5,531 nucleotides of DNA from Bacillota bacterium. GTDB lineage: Bacteria; Bacillota; Sulfobacillia; Thermaerobacterales; Thermaerobacteraceae. Position 1 is the first letter of the stretch. Every line of letters begins with the position of its first letter. The DNA lies in contig QGUQ01000136.1 of NCBI GenBank assembly GCA_003242195.1, positions 1 through 5,531 on the forward strand, read 5' to 3'. Shown piece after piece: positions 1 through 5,531 of the stretch. The notes beneath the pieces are model-generated. The model was not told the origin of the DNA. It ran no database searches and saw only the letters and a list, made by a program, of their open reading frames with translations. The translations under genes were made by a program, and so were the position numbers.

Positions 1-42
1 GGCGGGACATGCAAGGCGACGACGAGACGACGGGAGCGACGC

Positions 43-765
43 CTACCGCGCCCGCCACACCATGGCCAGGAAGCGGGCGTTGTCCACGATCACCCGGCGC
101 CAGCGCTTGCGGGGCTCCAGCATCAGCCGGTAGACCCCTTCCAGGCCGGCCCGCTGCACCCATTCCGGCGCCCGGCGCGCGACACCCGCCAGCACGTCGA
201 AGCCGCCGCCGACCCCCTGGGCGTAGGTCACCCCCAGGCGGGGGAACCAGCGGTCCAGGAAGAGCTCCTGGCGGGGGGTGCCCATGGCCACGAAGAGCAT
301 CCGGGCGCCGCTGGCGCGGACCCGCTCCACCACCCCTTCCTCTTCTTCCGGGCGGAAGTAGCCGTGGTGGTGACCGGCGACCTCGAGGCCGGGCCACCGG
401 CGGCGGGCCTCGGCGGCCGCCCGCTCCACCACCTCGGGCCGCGCCCCCAGCAGGAAGACGGGCCAGCCCCGCAGGGCGGCCGCGGGCAGCAGGGCCAGCA
501 TCAGGTCGACCCCGGGCACGCGCTCGGGCACGTGCAGGCCCAGACGGCGGGCGGCCAGGATGGCGCCGGCGCCGTCGGGGCTGACCACGTGGGCCCGCCG
601 GATGAAGTCGCGCAGGGCGGGATTCTCCGCCGCCCGGACGTACTTGGCCGCGTTCATGGACACCTGCAGGGTGGGCTCGCCGCGCTCCACCCGCTGGACG
701 ATGAGGCGGACGGTGTCGTCGAAGGTCAGGGCGTCCAGGGGCAGTCCCAGCAGCTCGATGCGCAA
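43..765 (-). CDS. WecG/TagA/CpsF family glycosyltransferase
   Basis: Membrane-associated glycosyltransferase (GT26 family). Family members move a ManNAc-type sugar (ManNAc in TagA, ManNAcA in WecG) from its UDP donor onto GlcNAc-PP-undecaprenol, an early step in teichoic acid, enterobacterial common antigen or capsule assembly. With the TTG at 765 as residue 1 the protein is 240 aa, the usual family length. Visible family motifs are SMNAAKYV (36-43) with Asn38, SPDGAG (62-67) whose Asp64 matches the proposed catalytic base, ERVPGVDL (81-88), GTPRQE (162-167), GVGGGFDVLAG (184-194), and the C-terminal RAPEW...GLEGVYRLMLEP...R segment tied to membrane targeting. I chose TTG 765 because GGAGG lies 8 bases upstream and the protein then opens directly on the first beta strand (LRIELLGLPLDALT). 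A TTG at 822 would add 19 Ala/Gly/Arg-rich residues with no ribosome site. It ends in TAG. It is the last gene of the apparent operon, 87 bases after the GT4 gene. Family assignment is firm; the exact sugar is inferred from the WecC-type neighbour. Confidence 0.9.
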   Translation of the reverse strand: MRIELLGLPLDALTFDDTVRLIVQRVERGEPTLQVSMNAAKYVRAAENPALRDFIRRAHVVSPDGAGAILAARRLGLHVPERVPGVDLMLALLPAAALRGWPVFLLGARPEVVERAAAEARRRWPGLEVAGHHHGYFRPEEEEGVVERVRASGARMLFVAMGTPRQELFLDRWFPRLGVTYAQGVGGGFDVLAGVARRAPEWVQRAGLEGVYRLMLEPRKRWRRVIVDNARFLAMVWRAR

Positions 766-773
766 CGGCTCTC

Positions 774-778
774 CCTCC
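774..778 (-). promoter_or_regulatory. Ribosome binding site deciding the WecG/TagA start
   Basis: On the minus strand GGAGG sits inside a purine run (780-769), 8 bases before TTG 765. This is a near-ideal Shine-Dalgarno placement. It favours TTG 765 over the upstream TTG 822, which has no comparable site. Confidence 0.65.
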
Positions 779-852
779 CCGTCGCGTCCCGCTCGCGGCG
801 CTAAACCCGACGCGGCCGGCAATGCCGCCGGGCGCCCGCGCCACTGACGGGA

Positions 853-1995
853 TCAGCCGGCGCCTCTCCTGCGCCGGCGGCCCTTGCCCTGCTGCAGCGA
901 GCGGTAGAGCACCACCAGCTCCGCCGCCCGCCGCCGCAGGTCGTGGGCGGCGGCCACCCGGGGGCCGTACTGGCGGGCCCGCTCGCGGAAGGAGGCATCC
1001 TCCAGGACCCGGCGGATGGCGCCGGCCAGGGCGTTGACGTCGCCGGGCGGCACCAGCAGCCCGAAGTCCCCGTCCTGGACGATCTCGGGGATGCCGCCCA
1101 CGCGGCTGGCCACCACCGGCACGCCGCAGGCCAGGGCCTCCAGCACCACCAGGCCCAGGCCCTCGTCCAGGGACGGCAGCACGAACACGTCGGCGGCCGC
1201 CATGGCCGCCGCCACCTCCGCCGGCGGCAGGGGCCCGGCGAAGGTCACGTGTTCCTCCAGGTGCAGGGCGGCCACCCGCTCCCGCAGGATCTCGTGGTAG
1301 TCCTCCTCCACCGGCGGCCCCACCAGCAGCAGGTGGCCGCTGCCCAGCCGCTCCCGGACACGGGCGAAGGCCTGGATCAGGACGTCGACGCCCTTGCGCC
1401 GGATGAGGTTGCCGGTGAAGACCACCAGCGGCTGCTGGCCGTAGCGCGCCCGCACCTCCGCCGCGCCGGGCGCCTCCGGCCGGAAGACCCGCGTGTCGAT
1501 GCCCGCGCTCTGCACGGTGATCCGCCCCGGCGGCACGCCGAACCGCTCCATGACCCGCTGGCGCAGGAAGTTGGAGACGGCGATGACGTGGTCCGCGCCC
1601 GTGAGCACCCGGCGCAGCAGCGGCGCCAGCCGGGGGAAGCGCTCGGGCAGCACCAGCACGTCGGAGCCGTGGACGGTGACCACCAGCGGCCGTCCCCGCA
1701 GCCGCCGGTACCAGAGCCCCAGCACGCCGCTGGGGACGGCGTAGTGGGCGTGGACGGCGTCGTAGCGACGGGCGAGGCGGCCCAGGCCGCGCAGGGCCCA
1801 CAGGCCGTAAGCCAGCCGGCCGCGCCAGCCGCTGCCCCGCCGCGGCATGGCCAGCACGTCCACCTGGACCCCGGCGCCGCGGAGTGCCTCCACCTGCTTC
1901 TGGACGAACAGGCCGAAGGCCGGCTCGCGCCGGTTGGGGTACATGTTGGTGATCACCAGCAGGCGCAGGGGCCCCGATTCCTCCGGCCGGGTCAA
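853..1995 (-). CDS. GT4 family glycosyltransferase (glycosyl transferase group 1)
   Basis: Retaining GT-B fold glycosyltransferase, likely adding a hexose or amino sugar from a nucleotide donor to a growing lipid-linked glycan on the cytoplasmic face of the membrane. With TTG 1995 as residue 1 it is 380 aa, typical for the family. The N-terminal acceptor half has RLLVITNMYP (11-20), FGLFVQKQVEAL (28-39), DAVHAHYAVPSG (79-90) and VTVHGSD (106-112). The donor half has FTGNLIRRKGVDVLIQAF (193-210) with the phosphate-binding Arg/Lys, and DEGLGLVVLEALACG (277-291), giving the E-x7-E pair Glu278/Glu286. GGIPEIV...GLLVPPGD follows (300-319). The C-terminus is strikingly basic (KGRRRRRG, 371-378). 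The TTG start overlaps the dehydrogenase stop as TTGA (1995-1992), implying translational coupling. GGAGG lies a long 13 bases upstream of it. A better-placed GGAGGAA (1984-1978) precedes a CTG at 1968, so the start is uncertain by 9 codons. Sugar specificity cannot be read from sequence. Confidence 0.9.
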   Translation of the reverse strand: MTRPEESGPLRLLVITNMYPNRREPAFGLFVQKQVEALRGAGVQVDVLAMPRRGSGWRGRLAYGLWALRGLGRLARRYDAVHAHYAVPSGVLGLWYRRLRGRPLVVTVHGSDVLVLPERFPRLAPLLRRVLTGADHVIAVSNFLRQRVMERFGVPPGRITVQSAGIDTRVFRPEAPGAAEVRARYGQQPLVVFTGNLIRRKGVDVLIQAFARVRERLGSGHLLLVGPPVEEDYHEILRERVAALHLEEHVTFAGPLPPAEVAAAMAAADVFVLPSLDEGLGLVVLEALACGVPVVASRVGGIPEIVQDGDFGLLVPPGDVNALAGAIRRVLEDASFRERARQYGPRVAAAHDLRRRAAELVVLYRSLQQGKGRRRRRGAG

Positions 1996-3278
1996 CGGTC
2001 TACCCGCACCTCCGCGGCTTGCTTGCGCCCGTCGCCCAGGACGTGCACGTCGAAGCCCGCCGCCTCCCAGCGCTGCCGGTCCAGGTGGTTCCGCGTGTCC
2101 ACCAGCACCGGCTCGGCCACCAGCGGCCGCAGCTGCCAGGGGTCGATCTCCCGGAACCGCGCGTGGTCCGTCACCAGGACCAGGCAGTGGGCGCCGCGGG
2201 CGCATTCCTCCAGCGTGGCGTTGGGCAGGGCGCCCCGGCGCACCAGGGGATCGTAGGCGGCCACCTCGAAGCCGCGGCTCTGGAGGATGCGGGCCAGCAC
2301 GTAGGCGGGCGACTCGCGGCTGTCGTCCACGTTGCCCTTGTAGGCCAGGCCCAGGAGCCCCACCTTGGGCTGGCGGACGCCGCGGCCCACCGTCAGCCGC
2401 TCCACGGTCTCGGCCACCACCACCGGCATGCGGTCGTTGGTGGTGCGCGCCTGGCGGATCAGCGCCGTCACCATGGGCGCCCGCTCCACCAGGAACCAAG
2501 GATCCACCGGGATGCAGTGCCCGCCCACGCCCGGGCCGGGCCGGTGGATGTTCACGCGGGGATGCAGGTTGGCCAGCTCGATGGCCTCCCAGACGTTGAC
2601 GCCCAGCGCCTGGGCCGCCATGGCGAACTCGTTGGCCAGGGCGATGTTCACGTCGCGGAAGGTGTTCTCCATCAGCTTGACCATCTCGGCGGTGGTGGAG
2701 TCGGTGACGCGGATCTCGCCCCGAACGAAGCTGGCGTACAGCGCCCGCGCCCGCTCCGCCGCCCGCGGCGTGTCGGCGCCGATGAGGCGCGGGTTGGTGG
2801 GCAGTTCCTCCAGGATCCGGCCGGGCAGGACACGCTCCGGCGAGAAGACGTAGTCCAGGCCGGGCACCTTGCTCTCGATGATGGGACGAACCAGCCGGTT
2901 CAGGGTGCCCGGCGGCACCGTGGACTCCAGCACCACCATCTGGCCGGGCCGGGCCACCTCCGCCACCGCCTCGGCGGCCTTGCGCACCGCCGACAGGTCG
3001 GCGCCCCCGGTCTCGCGGTCCAGGGGCGTGGGGACGGTGATCACGTACACCTCCCGGCTCTCCAGCCGCTGGGTCACGGTGAAGCGCCCCGAGGCCAGCA
3101 CGCGCCGCAGCAGCTCGGGCAGGCCCGGTTCCTCCACCGGGCACTGGCCGGCCCGCAGGGCGGCCACCACTTCGGGGTTGATGTCGACGCCGAGGACCTC
3201 CAGGCCCGCGTCGGCGAAGAGCAGCGCCGTCGGCAGGCCGATGTAACCGAGGCCGATGACGGCGATGGACTGGGACAT
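1992..3278 (-). CDS. wecC: UDP-N-acetyl-D-mannosamine dehydrogenase-type nucleotide sugar dehydrogenase
   Basis: NAD-dependent four-electron oxidation of the C6 hydroxyl of a UDP-sugar to a uronic acid; for WecC, UDP-ManNAc to UDP-ManNAcA. It is 428 aa, full length for the UDP-glucose/GDP-mannose dehydrogenase family. The N-terminal Rossmann domain has GLGYIG (9-14) and the acidic VDIN (31-34) that selects NAD. TVPTP (81-85) and ESTVPPGT (118-125) follow. SPERVLPG (146-153), ENTFRDVNIALANE (204-217) and LANLHPRVNIHRPGPGVGG (235-253) resemble WecC more than UDP-glucose dehydrogenase. The catalytic Cys is Cys255 in GGHCIPVDP, with conserved Lys201 and Asn205. The C-terminal UDP-binding domain contains LLGLAYKGNVDDSRESPA (308-325) and ends VDTRN (393-397). 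The ATG at 3278 has GGGAGG 10 bases upstream and sits behind a predicted promoter and leader hairpin. It is first in the apparent operon and overlaps the GT4 gene by 4 bases. The dehydrogenase family is certain. ManNAc over GlcNAc or glucose as substrate is inferred from motifs and from the WecG-type gene downstream. Confidence 0.9.
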   Translation of the reverse strand: MSQSIAVIGLGYIGLPTALLFADAGLEVLGVDINPEVVAALRAGQCPVEEPGLPELLRRVLASGRFTVTQRLESREVYVITVPTPLDRETGGADLSAVRKAAEAVAEVARPGQMVVLESTVPPGTLNRLVRPIIESKVPGLDYVFSPERVLPGRILEELPTNPRLIGADTPRAAERARALYASFVRGEIRVTDSTTAEMVKLMENTFRDVNIALANEFAMAAQALGVNVWEAIELANLHPRVNIHRPGPGVGGHCIPVDPWFLVERAPMVTALIRQARTTNDRMPVVVAETVERLTVGRGVRQPKVGLLGLAYKGNVDDSRESPAYVLARILQSRGFEVAAYDPLVRRGALPNATLEECARGAHCLVLVTDHARFREIDPWQLRPLVAEPVLVDTRNHLDRQRWEAAGFDVHVLGDGRKQAAEVRVDR

Positions 3279-3288
3279 GGGTTCCGTG

Positions 3289-3294
3289 CCTCCC
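3289..3294 (-). promoter_or_regulatory. Ribosome binding site of the dehydrogenase gene
   Basis: GGGAGG on the minus strand lies 10 bases before ATG 3278. It comes only 4 bases after the 3' arm of the leader hairpin, so the folding of that hairpin could affect ribosome access. Confidence 0.65.
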
Positions 3295-3298
3295 GTCG

Positions 3299-3328
3299 GG
3301 GCACCGGCTTACCCCGCCACCGGTGCCC
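3299..3328 (-). promoter_or_regulatory. Inverted repeat / leader hairpin upstream of the dehydrogenase gene
   Basis: Perfect 9-bp arms, GGGCACCGG (3328-3320) and CCGGTGCCC (3307-3299), flank a 12-base loop. The hairpin lies between the predicted transcription start near 3337 and the ribosome site at 3294. No T run follows it on the minus strand; the T run (3334-3330) lies before it. It is therefore not a canonical intrinsic terminator in this direction. In the plus direction the right arm is followed by A residues, which also argues against a terminator. It could be a 5' leader stem that affects mRNA stability or translation, or an operator for a dimeric regulator. Confidence 0.6.
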
Positions 3329-3343
3329 GAAAAACCACAACCT

Positions 3344-3372
3344 TTTATATCATTGGCGTTCACGGGGCTCAA
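3344..3372 (-). promoter_or_regulatory. Predicted housekeeping-sigma promoter of the glycan operon
   Basis: On the minus strand TTGAGC (3372-3367, 4 of 6 matches to TTGACA) is separated by exactly 17 bases from TATAAA (3349-3344, 5 of 6 matches to TATAAT). An extended -10 TGA precedes it (3352-3350). The elements sit in the only clearly AT-rich island of an otherwise very GC-rich window. Transcription would start near 3337, giving a leader of roughly 59 bases before the dehydrogenase ATG. No promoter-like signal was seen between the three downstream genes, which supports a single operon from here. Confidence 0.7.
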
Positions 3373-3380
3373 TTGCGGAT

Positions 3381-3450
3381 GCCCGGCACGGCCGGCCCGG
3401 CATGGCGAGCCCGGCATGGCCAGCCCGGCATGACCAGCCCGGCATGGCAC
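3381..3450. repeat. Five tandem copies of a 14-bp GC-rich repeat
   Basis: Five contiguous units, each beginning GCCCGGCA on the plus strand, start at 3381, 3395, 3409, 3423 and 3437. The consensus is GCCCGGCATGGCCA. Copy 1 has C for T at position 9 and G at position 14. Copy 2 has G at position 13, copy 4 has A for G at position 11, and copy 5 ends AC. The array starts 7 bases past the stop of the GGDEF-EAL gene and ends 8 bases before the -35 element of the operon promoter. Because 14 is not a multiple of 3, the reading frame shifts between copies and the array is non-coding. Copies are contiguous without spacers, so this is not a CRISPR. Confidence 0.9.
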
Positions 3451-3457
3451 GCTCCCT

Positions 3458-5518
3458 TCACGCCTCCGGGAGCAACGGCCCTTGCAGCAACTGGCCGGCG
3501 GGGACGGGCCGGCCGATGTGGTGGCCCTGGGCGTAGTCGACGCCCAGGGCCCGCACGGCCTGCAGGGTCGCCTCGTCCTCGACGCCCTCGGCGATGGTCG
3601 CCTTTCCCAGACCGCGGGCCATGTCCGCGATGGCGCGGACGATGTGGCGGTCCTGGGGGTCGGCCACCAGGTCGCGGATGAAGCTGGCGTCGATCTTGAG
3701 GTAGTCCACGGGCATGTGGCGCAGGTAGTAGAGGGACGAGAAGCCCACGCCGAAGTCGTCCAGGGCCAGCTTGCAGCCCCGGGAGCGCAGGACCTCGAGG
3801 CAGCGCAGGGTCTGGGCCACGTCGGCCACGGCGGCCGTCTCCGTGATCTCCACCACCAGGCGGGCCGCGGCCTCCTGCTGCGCGTCCAGCGCGGCGACGA
3901 TCTCCCGGACCGTCTCTTCGTCCTCCAGGGTACGGGGCGAGAGGTTGATGTGCACCCCCACCTTGTGGCGGGCGGCGAAGCGCAGGGCCTCCCGGCAGAT
4001 CCAGGCGTCGATCTTCTGGATCAGCCGGAGGCGCTCGGCCAGGGGCAGGAAGGCCGCCGGGGAGATGATCGCTCCCCCTTCCTCCATCCGCACGAGAAAC
4101 TCGCAGTGCACCACCCGGTTGCGGCGCAGGTCGAGGATGGGCTGGGCGAAGGCGACCAGGCGGTCTTCCGCCAGGGCGCTCTGCAGCCGCGTGCTCCACT
4201 CCAGGGGCGTGTGGAACCGCTCGCGCCAGGCGGGATTCCTCTCGTAGAGCACGGCCCGGTCGCCGCCCTGGCCCTTGGCGACGTACATGCTGAGGTCGGC
4301 CGCCGCCAGCACCTCGTCCACGGTGAGCCCGTGGTCGGGGAAGAGGGCGACGCCGCAACTGGCGGTGAGCCGCACGGGCCGGCCGCCGATGAGGACGACC
4401 TGCTCCCGCACGGCATCCAGGATCCGCCGGGCCACCGCCATCGCCTGTTCGGCGTTGACGGGCGCGACGGCGACGCCAAACTCGTCGCCGCCCAGCCGCG
4501 CCAGCAGGTCGGTCTCCCGCAGCCGCGCCCGCATGTCGCGCACCACGGCCCGCAGCAGGTCGTCGCCCGCCTTGTGGCCCAGGCGGTCGTTGACCTCCTT
4601 GAAGTTGTCCAGGTCGATGAACAGCAGCGCGCCGCTCTCGCCCGTCCGCCGGGCCCGGGCGACCAGGCGGTGGAGTTCCTCCTGGAACCGGTGCCGGTTG
4701 TAGGCCCCGGTCAAGGGGTCGTGGCTGGCCAGGTACTGGAGGTCCGCCTCCACCCGCTTGCGGACGGTGATGTCCTCCGCGCTGCCCTCGTAATAGGCGG
4801 GCCGGCCCGCGGCGTCCCGCACCACCCGGCTGGCCTCCCGCACCCAGATGAGGGTGCCGTCGCGGCGGCGCCACTGCACCTCGAAGCCGGCCACCACGCC
4901 TTCCCGGTCCATCAGGTCCTGCCAGCGGGCGCGGTCCTCGGGGTTGGCGTAGAGCCGGGTGGCGTGGACGGCCAGGAGGGCGTCCCGGTCGGGGTACCCC
5001 AGCATGCGCACCATGGCGTCGTTGACGTCCAGCAGGCGCCCGTCGGGCGTGGACCGGTAAAGGCCCACGGGGACCCGCTGGAACAGCTCGCGGTTGCGCT
5101 GGTGCGCCAGCGCCCGCTCCACGGCGACGGCGGCCACGCCGGCCACCAGGTTTGCGATGCGCACCTGGTCTTCGCTGACCTCCCGCCGCGCCAGGTATTC
5201 GACGACCAGGACGCCCGTCGCCCGGTCGCCGGCCAGCATCGGCAGGTGCATGGAGACCTGCACGCCGGCCTCCCGCACCGGCTCAGGCACGGCGTAGGGG
5301 CTCTCCCCCGGGCCGTGATAGTGGATCACGGGCTCCCGCGCATTGAGGGCCCAGGCCGGGCCGCTGCTCTCCGGGGGACGGAGGGGCAGCTTCAGTTGCC
5401 CCGCGTAGGCCTCGCTCCATCCCCAACCCGCCGCCAGCTCGAGGAAGGTGCCCAACGGTCCGGCCCCCAGCAGCCTGAGGGCGCCGGCTTGCGGGAACTT
5501 TCGCAGGACGTCAAACAC
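3458..5518 (-). CDS. GAF-PAS-GGDEF-EAL c-di-GMP signalling protein, probably 5' partial
   Basis: Predicted cytoplasmic sensor that makes and/or degrades cyclic di-GMP; no membrane segment is seen. With GTG 5518 as residue 1 it has 686 aa. Domains: an incomplete GAF (about 15-137), PAS with PAC (about 143-255), GGDEF (about 259-425) and EAL (about 440-680). The cyclase domain has FIDLDNFKEVND (300-311) with metal ligand Asp302, GGDEF at 343-347, and the inhibitory I-site RETD (334-337) exactly five residues before it. The phosphodiesterase domain has EFL (473-475) in place of EAL, Asn525 (INLSP), Glu557 and Glu560 (EITE), Asp587/Asp588 (DDFGVG), Lys608 and Asp610 (LKID), Glu644 (AEGVE) and Gln664 (QGHHIGRP). 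All expected catalytic positions are therefore filled. The frame stays open through ATA GGC GCC GCG to the window edge. GTG 5518 has no clear ribosome site, and the GAF lacks its usual first helix, so translation probably starts outside the window. The stop is TGA at 3460-3458; no terminator is visible after it. Confidence 0.92.
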   Translation of the reverse strand: MFDVLRKFPQAGALRLLGAGPLGTFLELAAGWGWSEAYAGQLKLPLRPPESSGPAWALNAREPVIHYHGPGESPYAVPEPVREAGVQVSMHLPMLAGDRATGVLVVEYLARREVSEDQVRIANLVAGVAAVAVERALAHQRNRELFQRVPVGLYRSTPDGRLLDVNDAMVRMLGYPDRDALLAVHATRLYANPEDRARWQDLMDREGVVAGFEVQWRRRDGTLIWVREASRVVRDAAGRPAYYEGSAEDITVRKRVEADLQYLASHDPLTGAYNRHRFQEELHRLVARARRTGESGALLFIDLDNFKEVNDRLGHKAGDDLLRAVVRDMRARLRETDLLARLGGDEFGVAVAPVNAEQAMAVARRILDAVREQVVLIGGRPVRLTASCGVALFPDHGLTVDEVLAAADLSMYVAKGQGGDRAVLYERNPAWRERFHTPLEWSTRLQSALAEDRLVAFAQPILDLRRNRVVHCEFLVRMEEGGAIISPAAFLPLAERLRLIQKIDAWICREALRFAARHKVGVHINLSPRTLEDEETVREIVAALDAQQEAAARLVVEITETAAVADVAQTLRCLEVLRSRGCKLALDDFGVGFSSLYYLRHMPVDYLKIDASFIRDLVADPQDRHIVRAIADMARGLGKATIAEGVEDEATLQAVRALGVDYAQGHHIGRPVPAGQLLQGPLLPEA

Positions 5519-5531
5519 CGCGGCGCCTATT

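Noticed and set aside
1..42. Start of a further minus-strand gene at an ATG near position 10
   Set aside because: Only three bases remain after the ATG, there is no upstream Shine-Dalgarno site, and the stretch is a simple CGACGA-like run. Nothing can be supported here.
786..832. Short GC-rich inverted repeats between the GT4 and WecG/TagA genes as a terminator or operator
   Set aside because: Stems of about 5 bp are expected by chance in such GC-rich sequence, and no T tract follows.
943..2256. Long plus-strand open frame (437 codons) antisense to the GT4 gene
   Set aside because: It has the same low-complexity composition, no ribosome site of note and no motif. It is an antisense shadow of a real gene.
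3299..3328. Rho-independent terminator after the GGDEF-EAL gene
   Set aside because: The stem is not followed by a T run in either direction, and it lies downstream of a convincing promoter, inside the leader of the next gene.
1996..3450. Upstream extension of the GT4 frame to an ATG in the repeat array (an 865-codon open frame)
   Set aside because: The upstream half overlaps the dehydrogenase gene in another frame and reads as Pro/Gly/Arg-rich nonsense. Recognisable GT4 sequence begins only at about 1968.
3381..3450. CRISPR array
   Set aside because: The 14-bp units are directly contiguous with no unique spacers, too short for CRISPR repeats, and no cas gene is present in the window.
2019..3536. 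Long plus-strand open frame (505 codons) antisense to the dehydrogenase gene
   Set aside because: Its product is rich in His, Gln, Gly and Arg with no recognisable motif. It is the mirror frame of a high-GC gene whose third-position G/C bias removes stops. The minus-strand dehydrogenase covers the same bases with clear family motifs.
3369..4874. Minus-strand 501-codon open frame overlapping the GGDEF-EAL gene
   Set aside because: It is a shifted frame of the GGDEF-EAL gene, low complexity and without domain motifs.

Overview
The window is very GC-rich (by eye around 70% or more) and densely coded. All recognisable genes lie on the minus strand, so they read from high to low coordinates. Three of the four genes appear to use GTG or TTG starts, and purine-rich GGAGG-type ribosome binding sites precede the inner genes. 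This fits a high-GC bacterium with strong Shine-Dalgarno use, such as a high-GC Firmicutes lineage like Thermaerobacter or Symbiobacterium. That placement is a guess from composition and style; there is no rRNA or marker gene here.

Layout in the direction of transcription. (1) 5518 to 3458: a c-di-GMP signalling protein with GAF, PAS, GGDEF and EAL domains. Both catalytic domains have intact signature residues. Its true N-terminus probably lies beyond the window edge. (2) 3457 to 3279: a 179-base intergenic region, the most informative non-coding stretch. It holds five tandem copies of a 14-bp repeat, a strong-looking extended -10 promoter in an AT-rich island, a 9-bp inverted repeat in the predicted leader, and a ribosome binding site. 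(3) 3278 to 1992: a nucleotide-sugar dehydrogenase of the UDP-N-acetylmannosamine dehydrogenase (WecC) type. (4) about 1995 to 853: a GT4-family glycosyltransferase that starts inside the stop codon of gene 3. (5) about 765 to 43: a WecG/TagA/CpsF-family glycosyltransferase. Bases 1 to 42 show no supported feature.

Genes 3 to 5 look like one operon for a surface polysaccharide or secondary cell-wall glycan. The dehydrogenase would make a UDP-aminouronic acid, most likely UDP-ManNAcA. The WecG/TagA-type enzyme would add a ManNAc-type sugar to a lipid-linked GlcNAc primer, and the GT4 enzyme would add a further sugar. The c-di-GMP protein immediately upstream makes second-messenger control of this glycan plausible, but the sequence alone does not prove it. 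No CRISPR array, tRNA, rRNA or mobile element was seen. The individual gene families are well known; the 14-bp repeat array abutting the promoter is the least explained element.
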